DNA of 64,000 nt from Chromatiales bacterium (GCA_002729495.1 PBYE01000032.1:62001-126000); one strand, 5' to 3'. Shown: positions 18,243-27,964, numbered from the stretch's first letter. The notes: generated from the letters alone by a model not told the origin. Program-made: numbers and translations.

Positions 18243-18956
18243 TTATTTAGAAAACACAGCTTCAATCGTGGCTTGAATTTCTTCCGCTGCACCTTTTGGA
18301 TTATTCGCATCCCGGATTGGCCGGCCGACAACGATATGATCTGCGCCATTGCGGAACGCATCTTCCACGGTAACAACACGTTTTTGATCATCATCGGGTC
18401 GATTTTCGACGGGTCTGATACCCGGGGTAATGACCAGCAAATGATCGTCGACGGCTGCACGCAATGCTTCCAGCTCCAGCCCCGATGCAATCACGCCGTC
18501 GCAACCAGCTTCAAGTGCACGGCGTGCACGTGACAGTACCAGCTCACCGACATCACAACTAAAACCGAGATCATCGAGGTCACCCCGATCCAGGCTGGTC
18601 AGTACCGTGACCGCAAGAATTTTTACGTCACCCTTGGCCCCGGCTGCAGCTTCCATAATTCCCTGGTTGCCATGAACTGTTGTATAAGTCACGCCACGAT
18701 CCCGTAAATTGCTAACAGCGGCCGCGACCGTAGCAGGCACATCAAAAAATTTCAGGTCGACAAATATTTTCTTGTGCTGCTCAACCATCCAGTCGAGTAA
18801 CTCAAAATATCCGCCCGACATACAGAGCTCCAGGCCCAGCTTATAGAAACTGACCGAGTCGCCGAGTTGTCCGACCAGCGCCCTCGCCCGATCAGTATCT
18901 GCAACATCAAGTGCAAATATCAGCCGGTCCTTGTTGGAGATGTTCCCGTTGCTCAC
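18243..18956 (-). CDS. pyrF: Orotidine 5'-phosphate decarboxylase
   Basis: Decarboxylates OMP to UMP, the last step of pyrimidine synthesis; cytoplasmic TIM barrel. The catalytic Asp-Lys-Asp array is in DLKFFDVPATV, and the phosphate-binding segment is ITPGIRP. The open frame extends to 19013, but the family begins close to SNKDRLIFALDV. A GTG at 18956 with AGCGGA nine bases ahead gives a normal 237-aa protein and is preferred. A diverged duplicate of its last 17 codons lies downstream at 18040-18093. dgt lies upstream on the same strand. Confidence 0.93.
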   Translation of the reverse strand: MSNGNISNKDRLIFALDVADTDRARALVGQLGDSVSFYKLGLELCMSGGYFELLDWMVEQHKKIFVDLKFFDVPATVAAAVSNLRDRGVTYTTVHGNQGIMEAAAGAKGDVKILAVTVLTSLDRGDLDDLGFSCDVGELVLSRARRALEAGCDGVIASGLELEALRAAVDDHLLVITPGIRPVENRPDDDQKRVVTVEDAFRNGADHIVVGRPIRDANNPKGAAEEIQATIEAVFSK

Positions 18957-19037
18957 TTGGTAAGTCCGCTGTTCATGGATAATTAGCACCTCAGGGCGCG
19001 CCGATTCTAGCACTTCAGGCTCTCCTGCAGCTGCTGC

Positions 19038-20213
19038 CTACATCTGCAGCGATGCATCCACAAGGCGATGGTAGGCTGACAATGCATAACGGTCGGTCAT
19101 CCCGGCGACGTAGTCTGCCACCGCCCGCGCGAGGCCCGCATCGCCATTGTCTGCCTGCCATTGAGCGGCTTTGGTCGCATGTTCCTCGGGCATGGCCGAC
19201 GGGTCTGCAAAATACACGTCGAACAGGCCCTGAACGATTCCGTTTGCCCGCTCCGTCATCTCCATGACCCTTTCATGCTGATACAGATTCGACTGCAGGA
19301 AACGCTTCAACTCGATATGCAGGTCTTGCAGCTCCTCGCTGAAACTGATGAGCGGGCCGGATTGTTTGCGAACTTCGTCAATGCGGGCAGGCGCTGCAGT
19401 TTCCAGCTGCAGCAAACTGGTATCCAGCAGGTTAGTAACAACGCAGTCGATCATGCCACGCACGGTTTCATTGATAATGGCACGCGCACTGATGTCGGGA
19501 TGTTCACGACATACCCGTTCGTATTGCTCGTTAAAGAGTGCGACTTCGCAGAGTCCTTCTACCGACAACAGCCCGGCTCGCAAGCCATCGTCCACGTCAT
19601 GATTGTTATAGGCAATTGCATCGGCCAGGTTCGCGAGCTGCGCTTCGAGCCCGGGCTGACCGCCTTCCAGAAACCGTTCGCCCAGTTCACCGAGTGAGCG
19701 GGCGTTATTGAGCGAACAATGCTTGAGTACGCCTTCGCGGCTTTCAAAGCTCAGGTTCAGGCCGGGGAAACCGGCATAGCGATCCTCGAGCTCGTCCACC
19801 ACGCGCAAAGACTGCAGGTTGTGCTCGAAGCCACCGTAGTCGTGCATGCACTTGTTGAGGCTGTCCTGGCCCGCATGTCCGAACGGCGTGTGGCCGAGAT
19901 CATGAGCCAGGCAAATCGCCTCGGTAAGCTGTTCGTTGAGGCCCAGTATGCGTGCAGCCGTCCGGGCAATCTGCGCAACCTCAAGCGAGTGCGTCAGGCG
20001 CGTTCGATAATGGCCCCCCTCGTGATTGACGAATACCTGTGTCTTGTACACCAGCCGCCGGAAAGCCGTGGAATGCACGATACGATCGCGATCACGCTGA
20101 TATTCGCCGCGATAGGGATGCGGTTCCTCGGCATGCACACGCCCCCGGCTATTGCGCTGATGCGCGGCATAGGGTGCCAGGCCGAAATCAGGATCTAAAG
20201 CTAAGCGCTGCAT
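19038..20213 (-). CDS. dgt: dGTP triphosphohydrolase-like HD protein
   Basis: 391-aa HD-domain protein of the deoxyguanosinetriphosphate triphosphohydrolase-like group, hydrolysing dNTPs to nucleoside and triphosphate. The metal-binding set is visible as HSLEV, HDLGHTPFGH and a later NLADAIAYNNHD. The N-terminus has the conserved YRGEYQRDRDRIVHS and FRRLVYKTQVF segments. It sits 37 bases after aroB on the same strand, consistent with the aroK-aroB-dgt order seen in some gammaproteobacteria. Confidence 0.93.
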   Translation of the reverse strand: MQRLALDPDFGLAPYAAHQRNSRGRVHAEEPHPYRGEYQRDRDRIVHSTAFRRLVYKTQVFVNHEGGHYRTRLTHSLEVAQIARTAARILGLNEQLTEAICLAHDLGHTPFGHAGQDSLNKCMHDYGGFEHNLQSLRVVDELEDRYAGFPGLNLSFESREGVLKHCSLNNARSLGELGERFLEGGQPGLEAQLANLADAIAYNNHDVDDGLRAGLLSVEGLCEVALFNEQYERVCREHPDISARAIINETVRGMIDCVVTNLLDTSLLQLETAAPARIDEVRKQSGPLISFSEELQDLHIELKRFLQSNLYQHERVMEMTERANGIVQGLFDVYFADPSAMPEEHATKAAQWQADNGDAGLARAVADYVAGMTDRYALSAYHRLVDASLQM

Positions 20214-20250
20214 AACCCGGGCATCCAGTAACTTGCCTGCCGGTCATGCA

Positions 20251-21339
20251 TCAGTGAATAAAACGCTCACTGAGCAGATCCAGCAACTCATGGGAAGGGT
20301 AGTCGGCGGTTACAACTGCTTCGCCGATTTTCTTCAAAAGAACCAGGCGAATCTCCCCGCCAATTACTTTCTTATCAAGCGACATGGCTGCCAGGAATTC
20401 GTTAGGGTCGACGCGGGGTGGATCCACGGGCAGATTGAAACGAGTCAGCAGCGCCCGTATCCGCGCCACATCCTCGGCACCAATCCAGCCCAGGCGTTCC
20501 GAAAACCCCGCGGCCATGCACATGCCGGCGGCCACTGCTTCACCATGCAACCATTCGCCGTAACCGGCGCACCGCTCAATCGCGTGTCCGAAGGTATGCC
20601 CGAGATTAAGCAATGCACGCTGACCCTGCTCACGCTCGTCCGCCGCCACGATCCGGGCCTTGATTTCACAGGACCGGCGTACGATATGCTGGAGCCGCTC
20701 CTGGTCACGCCGTAGCAGTGCGGCTGACTCGCTTTCCAGCCAGTCGAACAGCTCTGCATCGGCCAGCAGACCGTACTTAACGACCTCGGCCAGGCCGGCA
20801 CTTAGCTCACGTTCCGGCAAAGTATTCAGCGTATCCATATCGGCGAGCACACAAAGCGGCTGGTGGAAGGCGCCGATCAGGTTTTTGCCACCCGGATGAT
20901 TAACCGCCGTTTTACCGCCCACCGCAGAATCCACCTGCGCAAGCAATGTGGTCGGCACCTGGATGAAATCCACACCGCGCTGCCAGCTTGCCGCCGCGAA
21001 TCCGCCTATGTCGCCGATCACGCCGCCACCGAGCGTAAGCAATACGCAATCACGACCAAAGCGAAACTCAACCAATGCATCAAAAATTGTTTCCAGCGTT
21101 TCCAGCGTCTTGGTCGCCTCACCGTCAGCCAGCACCAGTTGCTGTACATTGCTGCCCGTTACAAGTTTCTGTAACGGTTCCAGGTACAGGGGTGCCAACT
21201 GCTCATTGGTCAGTATCAGCACGTCACGACCGCCGATAAACGCATCCAGTAGTCCCTCCTGCTTGAACAGACCACTGCCGATCAGAATCGGATAACTGCG
21301 CTGACCCAGGTCAACATTAAGATTTATCGTTTTTGTCAT
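20251..21339 (-). CDS. aroB: 3-dehydroquinate synthase
   Basis: NAD- and metal-dependent enzyme turning DAHP into 3-dehydroquinate in the shikimate pathway. The 362-aa length is typical. The glycine-rich NAD segment GGGVIGDIGGFAA, the lysine-bearing VGGKTAVNHPGGKN and the metal ligands in ALLNLGHTFGHAIE are present. It follows aroK by 18 bases, the usual aroK-aroB pair, feeding chorismate to the trp operon in this window. Confidence 0.97.
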   Translation of the reverse strand: MTKTINLNVDLGQRSYPILIGSGLFKQEGLLDAFIGGRDVLILTNEQLAPLYLEPLQKLVTGSNVQQLVLADGEATKTLETLETIFDALVEFRFGRDCVLLTLGGGVIGDIGGFAAASWQRGVDFIQVPTTLLAQVDSAVGGKTAVNHPGGKNLIGAFHQPLCVLADMDTLNTLPERELSAGLAEVVKYGLLADAELFDWLESESAALLRRDQERLQHIVRRSCEIKARIVAADEREQGQRALLNLGHTFGHAIERCAGYGEWLHGEAVAAGMCMAAGFSERLGWIGAEDVARIRALLTRFNLPVDPPRVDPNEFLAAMSLDKKVIGGEIRLVLLKKIGEAVVTADYPSHELLDLLSERFIH

Positions 21340-21357
21340 TTTCTATTAATTGTCTGA

Positions 21358-21891
21358 CTATTCGTCTGACGACGGCTCCGCACCGAGCAGGTTCTTCAGC
21401 TCCCGTGCGACCGAGTGCACCTGCCGGCCATCGGTATCCATGGTGATATCGGCAATCTCACGATACTGCGGATCGCGTACCTGCATGAGCTGCTCCAGCA
21501 CTTCGGCCGGCTCGCCTTCGTTCAGCAACGGCCGGTCACGCGATTTGCGGGTCCGCCTCACCTGCTCGGCGACGCTAGTGTACAGATATACAACGGTACC
21601 ACGCGACGCCAACAGTGCACGGTTAGCCGCATCCTGCGCAGCGCCACCTCCCGTTGCCAGTACAATCCCGCTTAAAGCGGTTAGTTCCCCGATCACCGCC
21701 GATTCGCGCTTACGGAAACCCTCTTCCCCCTCTTTTTCGAAAATGAAGGGTATGTCTACGCCGGTGCGCGTCTTGATTTCGTCATCGCTGTCGTGGAACT
21801 CCAGGCCAAGATCTTTCGCCAGGCGCCTGCCCACGGCCGATTTTCCCGATCCCATCGGGCCAATCAGGAAAATGTTGGGGTGCGTGGTCAT
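21358..21891 (-). CDS. aroK: Shikimate kinase
   Basis: Phosphorylates shikimate at O3. The 177-aa P-loop protein has Walker A GPMGSGKSAVGR, the shikimate-binding aspartate in DSDDEIK and the GGGAA loop. It is in tandem with aroB. A strong terminator lies between it and the upstream lipoprotein gene, so aroK-aroB probably has its own promoter in the roughly 55 bases after that terminator or relies on readthrough. Confidence 0.96.
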   Translation of the reverse strand: MTTHPNIFLIGPMGSGKSAVGRRLAKDLGLEFHDSDDEIKTRTGVDIPFIFEKEGEEGFRKRESAVIGELTALSGIVLATGGGAAQDAANRALLASRGTVVYLYTSVAEQVRRTRKSRDRPLLNEGEPAEVLEQLMQVRDPQYREIADITMDTDGRQVHSVARELKNLLGAEPSSDE

Positions 21892-21946
21892 GAATTAATC
21901 ATTTATAGCGGGGCAGGCAATGGCAGCATACCCCAGCAACAGGCAA

Positions 21947-21977
21947 TAAAAAACGCCACCCGAAGGTGGCGTTTTTC
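21947..21977 (-). terminator. Intrinsic terminator after the Ig-repeat lipoprotein gene
   Basis: Seven-base stem CGCCACC/GGTGGCG closed by a four-base loop and flanked by A and T runs on both sides, so it could work on either strand. On the minus strand it lies 24 bases after the stop of the 22001-23953 gene and separates it from aroK. Confidence 0.9.
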
Positions 21978-22000
21978 GTATACAGCTTAACTGTAAGCGG

Positions 22001-23953
22001 CTAGTCGGGATCTGAGCAGGCAGCCGCGACACCGTAAGGGCTGATAATATTTGCGGGAGCGTTGTCCCCGTCAGCCTGGTCAGGACCTGACATAGGCAGC
22101 CAGTGGACATTGTTGCCCGCGAATTCCGTACCGGATACGTTCGCGCGCGCCTCGATATTCACTTCAATCCACGATGAAAAGTTTTCCGGCCAGTAGATAC
22201 ACACCCGCGCGATACCATTCGAATTGGACACTACATCTGCCGCCGAACTCGCATCACCGAAACCTTCAAGCGTACACGGATCATCGCCCGCATCGTCGGG
22301 TACGGCAGCAACAATAGCGGCAAAGCCGGGCTCTATGGTGCCATTACTGTTTTCGTCGACGACACTCGGATCCGATACATCGCCCGTGTAAAGTGGGTCT
22401 TCGTTTGCGCAGACCGCCTGGACGCGCTGAATCCAGCCCTCCAGTAACGGTTCCAGTATCGGATCAGGCAGGCTGAACCAGCCCTTTGCGTACTGTGTCG
22501 GCAGCAGCCGGACCTGGATATCCTGGCCGGGAACCGGGTTACCGACTCCGTCTTTAACAAATACAACCCATTCCTTGGCGAATATGGCAGTAGGAATTTC
22601 AATCAGGGTGTTACCCGTACCGACAGTTACGTCAAGGGCCACGCCACCGACTGTCAGGAATACTGTGCCTTCAATCAGGGGCGTATCCTGCACGTAGGCG
22701 CGAACCTCAACTCCATCGGGTGCACTCGGATTCGGACCTGCAGTATAGAAAGTATGTGCAATACCCTGGCTATCGGTAACATCCGAAGCAACAGTAAGCG
22801 AACCGCCGCTGACGTCTGTCAGTTCGAAAACTATAGTTTTGTTTTTGACCACGTTGTTCGACGGGTCAAAAACCTGCGCTGTAATCGTAGACTGCTCGCC
22901 TGCACCAACTTTGGTGGGACTCGCCTGCACATTAATCGAATCCGCCACCGTCGCTATGAAGTCGATTGATAACGTAGTTTCCGTGAGGCTGATCGAATCA
23001 CGCGCTGTTACAACTGCCGAACCTGAATTATTTGAAGAAATCGATACTTCAGCGATACCGGATCCATCAGTCGTGTCACTGCTGGCGGTAAGCGTACCGC
23101 GAGTCGTAAAGAAATCTATGGTGCCGCCGACAACCGGAGCACTAGCAATTTCCCACAGCACTCGCAGTAGCTGCGGTGTATTGAGGTCGATCTCGGTACC
23201 ATCGGCCGGTGAATCGAATTCGAAGGTGTCATCCGATACAAACAGGTTGACTATTGCAACTTCACCCAAAGCAGTAGCTGAAAAAGCATCCGCACCGCCG
23301 TTAACCGCCTCCAGGGTCACGGTCGCATCGCCGTCCTGCCCAGTCAGCCAGGGGGGAGGTGCGACGATGTTGGAATTGGTAGAAGCCAGCGTAAACGCCT
23401 CAAACGGCACGCCGTTGCCCACTGAATCGGTAAGTACGAGACTGTAGTTGGCAACTTCGCCAGCCGCCAGGGCGGTCGGGCCGGTAAGAGACAGGCTTGT
23501 ACCCGTTACTGTAACGGCGACCAAATCGCTAATGCTTGTGTCGGATGCAACCTGGGCAGTAACGGTAATAACGCGGTTTGTAACGTCGAGGCCATTCGAC
23601 AAAGTCGCTTTTGCCTGGCCGTTATTATCAGTAAACAATTGCGTAACATTTATAGAACCATTGTTATTGGCCTGAAAATCGACCTGTACACCTGACATGA
23701 CCGCATTGTTTTGATCACGGACAATGGCGGTCAGGTCGACACTGTTCTGTGCGTTAATCGATAGGTCGGAACCCAGTTGCGGTGAACTCGTCAGTATCTG
23801 GATGACCGTCGCAATCGGATCGCCGGGATCACCTGCGCCACCAGCGCCACAGGACCCGGTTACAGTGCCATCGCAATCGTCGCCGCCGCCGCTGCCACAT
23901 GCGCTCAGCAACAGTGACAGCGCAACTAACGACAGATGTTTAAACTTATTCAT
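22001..23953 (-). CDS. Lipoprotein with bacterial Ig-like (Big_1 type) repeats
   Basis: 650-aa exported lipoprotein: signal peptide ending in the lipobox LLLSAC, then a glycine/aspartate-rich linker containing two cysteines. Several Ig-like domains of about 90-100 residues follow (roughly 60-150, 155-240, 245-335, 340-435), each with the VxAxVxDxxNNxV-type opening and a DxxGxA turn. The C-terminal part (about 440-650) has paired cysteines and an EF-hand-like acidic stretch (DENSNGTIEPG). Such proteins are usually cell-surface adhesins or structural proteins. It lies 64 bases after pilQ, between pilQ and aroK, which are neighbours in many relatives. A pilus-linked role is only suggested by position. 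Confidence 0.85.
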   Translation of the reverse strand: MNKFKHLSLVALSLLLSACGSGGGDDCDGTVTGSCGAGGAGDPGDPIATVIQILTSSPQLGSDLSINAQNSVDLTAIVRDQNNAVMSGVQVDFQANNNGSINVTQLFTDNNGQAKATLSNGLDVTNRVITVTAQVASDTSISDLVAVTVTGTSLSLTGPTALAAGEVANYSLVLTDSVGNGVPFEAFTLASTNSNIVAPPPWLTGQDGDATVTLEAVNGGADAFSATALGEVAIVNLFVSDDTFEFDSPADGTEIDLNTPQLLRVLWEIASAPVVGGTIDFFTTRGTLTASSDTTDGSGIAEVSISSNNSGSAVVTARDSISLTETTLSIDFIATVADSINVQASPTKVGAGEQSTITAQVFDPSNNVVKNKTIVFELTDVSGGSLTVASDVTDSQGIAHTFYTAGPNPSAPDGVEVRAYVQDTPLIEGTVFLTVGGVALDVTVGTGNTLIEIPTAIFAKEWVVFVKDGVGNPVPGQDIQVRLLPTQYAKGWFSLPDPILEPLLEGWIQRVQAVCANEDPLYTGDVSDPSVVDENSNGTIEPGFAAIVAAVPDDAGDDPCTLEGFGDASSAADVVSNSNGIARVCIYWPENFSSWIEVNIEARANVSGTEFAGNNVHWLPMSGPDQADGDNAPANIISPYGVAAACSDPD

Positions 23954-24017
23954 AACGTAGTCCCTTACGCGCCCGTCCCCGGGCTATACATGGATCCATC
24001 CGTGAATCCGCAAAAAA

Positions 24018-26201
24018 TCAGTGAATTGTTGATCCTTCCTTCAGAATCTTCGGAGTAACAAAAATCAGTAATTCAGACTTATTCGATACCTTGCGGGTAT
24101 TGCGGAATAAGGCACCGATTCCCGGGATATCTCCGAAGAACGGTACCTTCGATACCACATCGCTGCGCTCTGTCTCGTAGATACCGCCGAGCACCACGGT
24201 CTGGCCGTTATCGACCAGCACCTGTGTTGATATAGACCGGGTATCGATACTCGGAATCGTGCCGCCGAAGGAATCAGACACCTGGTCACCCACGCTATCC
24301 TTCGTGACAACCAGGTCCATGATGACCCGGTCGTCAGGCGTAATCTGCGGAGTCACCGTCAGGCTGAGTACAGCATCCTTGAACTGGGTGGTCGTCGCAC
24401 CGCTGGATGAGGCTTCCTGGTAGGGAATCTCTACACCCTGCTCAATCTTGGCTTCCTTCTGGTTAGCCGTGATCACGCGAGGCGAGGAAATAACTTCACC
24501 ATTGCCCTCGGCCTGTACCGCCGACAACTCGAGGTCGATGAGATAGTCATCGTCAAGAATTGCCAGTGCAAAACTGCCGGCCGGGCTTGCAACCGGCAGG
24601 TTTACGTTGAAGCGGTCATCGAGCGTCGGCACTGTTACCGGGAAGATCGGATCGCCCGCCTCAATGTTGTCAAGTCCGGAACCAACGATGGTGTCGGTGC
24701 CGGTCGCACTACCTGAAACCGCAATCAGGCCGTTATCGCCGTTGTCATCGGCCCCGGTGAATCCCCAGCGGATACCCAGGTTGCGGCTGAAGTCGTCATT
24801 GACGACCACGATTCGTGATTCGATCAGAACCTGCCGAACCGGTATATCCAGCCGGACTACGAGCCGCCGGATATGATTGATATGGTCAGCTGTATCTTTA
24901 AGCAGCAGGGTGTTGGTGCGATCGTCTATAGCTACGGTGCCGCGCTGTGACAGCAGCGAGCTGTCGCCTCCCTCACCGATAAGCCGTGCAATATCCGAAG
25001 CCTTGGCATAGTTAACCTGCAGGAATTCCGAGAACAACGGTTCCAGTTCCTGGATTTCCCGGCGCGATTCCAGATCTGCTTTTTCCCTGGCTGCAATTTC
25101 TTGGGCAGGTGCCACGATAATGACGTTGCCGTTCTCGCGCATATCCAGACCCTTGGTCGCCAGCACGATATCCATCGCCTGGTCCCACGGAACGTTCTGC
25201 AGTCGCAGGGTTACGTTACCGGCAACCGTATCGGACACGACGATGTTACGGCCGCTAATATCGGCGAGGAGCTGCAGTACAGCGCGTGCGTCGATATCCT
25301 GAAAGTTAAGGGTAAGACGATCACCAACATATTCTTTGCTGCCGCTGTACAGCGTGGCGACTTTCGGTCCCTCGTCTTCTGCGACAGGTTGTATTTCAAC
25401 GGTGAACAGATTCTCGGACTGGTACGCAAGTTCCTCGTATGCACCTTTGGCAGTAATGATCAAACGTGCGTCGCCGTTAACGCGCACCACGTCGATGGTG
25501 CTTACCGGTGTTGCAAAATCAAGCACATCAAGCCGTTGTAAAAGTTCATCGGGCAATTCAGTGCCACCAAAGTTAACGACAACACGGCCGCCTTCCTGAC
25601 GCACATCAACCGGCGTTCCGGCATCGCTCAGCTCGACAATCACCCGACCGCCACCCGACTCCGTCCGGCGAAAATCAATAGAGTCGATGCTGCGGTTGCC
25701 CGAATCGGTCGGACTTGCCGTTGCGGCAGCAAAATCGGTAACCACCGGCTTACCGGCACCCGGGGCAGCCAGTGTTATTACTACCGTATTTCCAGCTACC
25801 CGCGTCTCGTAGTCAACGAGGGCATCAAGGTTCAGCACGATACGGGTGCGGCCATTAGCTTCGGCGGCAAGAACCGTGTCCAGCGCGCCTACACCAACAT
25901 CGGTGCGGCGGCTATCCAGTCCCAGCGAAGTGTCGGCCAGGTCGAGAGCAATACGTGCAGGCTTATCAATGGTAAAAGACAGCGGTTCAGGCGCCGGGCC
26001 GGACAGCACGAGTCGAAGTTCGACTCTGTCGCCTGGCAGGTTCTGAACTTCGATATCCTGCAACTTGTTCGACGCTTCCTGGGCACTAACAGAAACGCTT
26101 GCCAAAAAACCGAAAACCGCTAGCTGCGCAAAAACTATAAACGAGCGGAAAACGTTACCCCGCTGCTGTAAAGTTTTATGCGCTCTTGTGGCTGTGATCA
26201 T
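24018..26201 (-). CDS. pilQ: Type IV pilus secretin
   Basis: Outer-membrane channel through which the pilus passes. 727 aa: N-terminal signal peptide (about 18-40), two AMIN domains that bind peptidoglycan (about 45-125 and 170-265), an STN/N0 domain (about 285-350), N1 domain, and the C-terminal secretin domain ending in the conserved VPFFGDIPGIGALF segment. It is the last gene of pilMNOPQ. Confidence 0.96.
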   Translation of the reverse strand: MITATRAHKTLQQRGNVFRSFIVFAQLAVFGFLASVSVSAQEASNKLQDIEVQNLPGDRVELRLVLSGPAPEPLSFTIDKPARIALDLADTSLGLDSRRTDVGVGALDTVLAAEANGRTRIVLNLDALVDYETRVAGNTVVITLAAPGAGKPVVTDFAAATASPTDSGNRSIDSIDFRRTESGGGRVIVELSDAGTPVDVRQEGGRVVVNFGGTELPDELLQRLDVLDFATPVSTIDVVRVNGDARLIITAKGAYEELAYQSENLFTVEIQPVAEDEGPKVATLYSGSKEYVGDRLTLNFQDIDARAVLQLLADISGRNIVVSDTVAGNVTLRLQNVPWDQAMDIVLATKGLDMRENGNVIIVAPAQEIAAREKADLESRREIQELEPLFSEFLQVNYAKASDIARLIGEGGDSSLLSQRGTVAIDDRTNTLLLKDTADHINHIRRLVVRLDIPVRQVLIESRIVVVNDDFSRNLGIRWGFTGADDNGDNGLIAVSGSATGTDTIVGSGLDNIEAGDPIFPVTVPTLDDRFNVNLPVASPAGSFALAILDDDYLIDLELSAVQAEGNGEVISSPRVITANQKEAKIEQGVEIPYQEASSSGATTTQFKDAVLSLTVTPQITPDDRVIMDLVVTKDSVGDQVSDSFGGTIPSIDTRSISTQVLVDNGQTVVLGGIYETERSDVVSKVPFFGDIPGIGALFRNTRKVSNKSELLIFVTPKILKEGSTIH

Positions 26202-26235
26202 CTTTCGTTACTCCCAGATAACTCTGCCGCCGGAG

Positions 26236-26784
26236 TCAGTCACTCAGTCCAACTTGGGCTGAGCGTGAATAAAAACCACCAATACCATCGGCGACCAACT
26301 CCTCAAGCTGAATCTCAGCTGTGTTGATCGCAACGATGCGGCCGTCGTTCTGTCCTAAATAGTTACCTGATGTGACCCGGTGCACCATGCCATCCTGGGT
26401 GCGCACCAAACCAAAAGTCAGGCCTTTCCTATCTAGCGTTCCCACCATCATTAGTGTGTCGAGTGGGAACTGCTCCAGGTATTCCTTGTTGCGCTCCTGC
26501 ACCGGTGTCGGTCCAGAAATACTTGACGGCGCATTTGGCCGATCAGGCAGAAAGGGTGAACGAATCTCTTCAGCTGTGTAGCGGAATGTTTCGTAGGGCT
26601 TAATCTGCGGCAACGGATCTATACGGCCACCCTGCCGCGCCTTCACGTCATCAACATACTCCATAAGGTCGTCATCAACGCCGGCAGAGCAGCCGACTGT
26701 CAATGCAGCCGTTACAAGTAATGTGACTCGCAGCAAAGTCCTGATTGCTTTACGCAAATTATTGGTCAATGAAAAGTTCATCAA
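26236..26784 (-). CDS. pilP: Type IV pilus inner-membrane lipoprotein
   Basis: Lipoprotein linking the PilMNO inner-membrane complex to the PilQ secretin. 182 aa with a signal peptide ending at TVGC (lipobox), then a flexible linker and the C-terminal beta domain. The domain includes LDTLMMVGTL and the glycine-rich YLGQNDGRIV typical of PilP. The ATG overlaps the pilO stop by four bases. Confidence 0.95.
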   Translation of the reverse strand: MMNFSLTNNLRKAIRTLLRVTLLVTAALTVGCSAGVDDDLMEYVDDVKARQGGRIDPLPQIKPYETFRYTAEEIRSPFLPDRPNAPSSISGPTPVQERNKEYLEQFPLDTLMMVGTLDRKGLTFGLVRTQDGMVHRVTSGNYLGQNDGRIVAINTAEIQLEELVADGIGGFYSRSAQVGLSD

Positions 26785-27401
26785 GTCGTCTCTTCCAGCA
26801 GTTCTTCATCTTCGAGATAGCGGTAAGTTTTTGCCGTTAAATCGAGTATCAGATTGTCGTCGCCACCATCACCTGAAGTCCTGATCTCTATGTCATGTAA
26901 GGTGACAATTCGCGGTAACGCCGATATACCGCTGACAAAATTACCGAACTCGTGGTAGCTGCCGTCCAGCCTGATCTTGATAGGCTTCTCGGCATAGAAC
27001 TCACGACGGTTCTCGTCTCTTGGCTGAAACAGTTTTTCCTCGAGGCCTGCAGCCAGGCCCGTTTGCGAAATATCGACCAACAGGTTGGGGATTTCTGTTT
27101 TACCAGGAAGTTGCTGCAACATCGCACCAAAAGAGCGCTCGATTTCAGCAAGCTGATCCTTATAAGCATCAAAGTTAGACGCCTTCTTCTGCTTTTCTTC
27201 GAAGATGACCCGCAGTTCGGCTTCTTCATTCTGAGCTTTCTCAAGCAGCGGAATCTCTTCTTCGTAGACGAAGAGATAAAGTCCGGCACCTGTGGCCACC
27301 AGCATCACCAGCAGGAGGGCGGCAGCCCTGAACAAGAAAGGCCAGCGGCCTATATCGTTCAGGTCGAGATTTCGGAGGTCATCTATAAGACTAAGGTTCA
27401 T
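26781..27401 (-). CDS. pilO: Type IV pilus assembly protein PilO
   Basis: Bitopic inner-membrane protein forming a heterodimer with PilN. 206 aa: short cytoplasmic N-terminus, one membrane helix (about 24-46), a coiled coil (about 50-95) and a periplasmic ferredoxin-like domain with the DGSYHEFGNFVSGIS segment. It overlaps pilN by four bases and pilP by four. Confidence 0.95.
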   Translation of the reverse strand: MNLSLIDDLRNLDLNDIGRWPFLFRAAALLLVMLVATGAGLYLFVYEEEIPLLEKAQNEEAELRVIFEEKQKKASNFDAYKDQLAEIERSFGAMLQQLPGKTEIPNLLVDISQTGLAAGLEEKLFQPRDENRREFYAEKPIKIRLDGSYHEFGNFVSGISALPRIVTLHDIEIRTSGDGGDDNLILDLTAKTYRYLEDEELLEETT

Positions 27402-27964
27402 ATCTCTCCCTCCTCGGCAATCCGAATCTGCTTGGCGTCCACCGTAAACTCGCTGGTACGCAGTCCGTCATTCTTGTCGTCCTTGACTTCAACAACCTGC
27501 AGATCAGGTTTCTCCAGCCAGTCGGAAGCATCAATGTTGCGCATAAATGCAGATACACGCGTATTGGATTCAGCTGTGCCCTTGATTTCGATATTTACGC
27601 CCGACTGCTTTACGGATGACAAGAACACGCCATCAGGCAGGGTGCGCGCTAGCTCCTCAAATACATGCACGATCTCAGGCCGGCTCTGCTGGAGCTGCTC
27701 GATAATCTTCATTCTGGCAACCAGGCGATCTTTTTGATCTTCAAGATCAAGAATCTCCTTAATACGGTCATCGAGCTTGGTGATTTCCTCGTTGAGCAAC
27801 TTGTTACGGTCGTACTGGGAATCGATGATGGCATTCATCAGCAGAACCCCGACCAGCACAACCAGTGCCGCAATACCAAAAGCACCGCCCATCGCCATAT
27901 AAAACTGGTTACGCCGTTGCGCCCTGAGTTCGTCGCGCCATGGCAGGAGATTGAGCTTAGGCAT
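27398..27964 (-). CDS. pilN: Type IV pilus assembly protein PilN
   Basis: Inner-membrane protein whose cytoplasmic tail docks onto PilM. 188 aa: the conserved N-terminal PKLNLLPWR motif that inserts into PilM, a membrane helix (about 23-45), a coiled coil (about 48-80) and a periplasmic domain. The start overlaps the pilM stop by one base (TAATG). Confidence 0.96.
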   Translation of the reverse strand: MPKLNLLPWRDELRAQRRNQFYMAMGGAFGIAALVVLVGVLLMNAIIDSQYDRNKLLNEEITKLDDRIKEILDLEDQKDRLVARMKIIEQLQQSRPEIVHVFEELARTLPDGVFLSSVKQSGVNIEIKGTAESNTRVSAFMRNIDASDWLEKPDLQVVEVKDDKNDGLRTSEFTVDAKQIRIAEEGEI

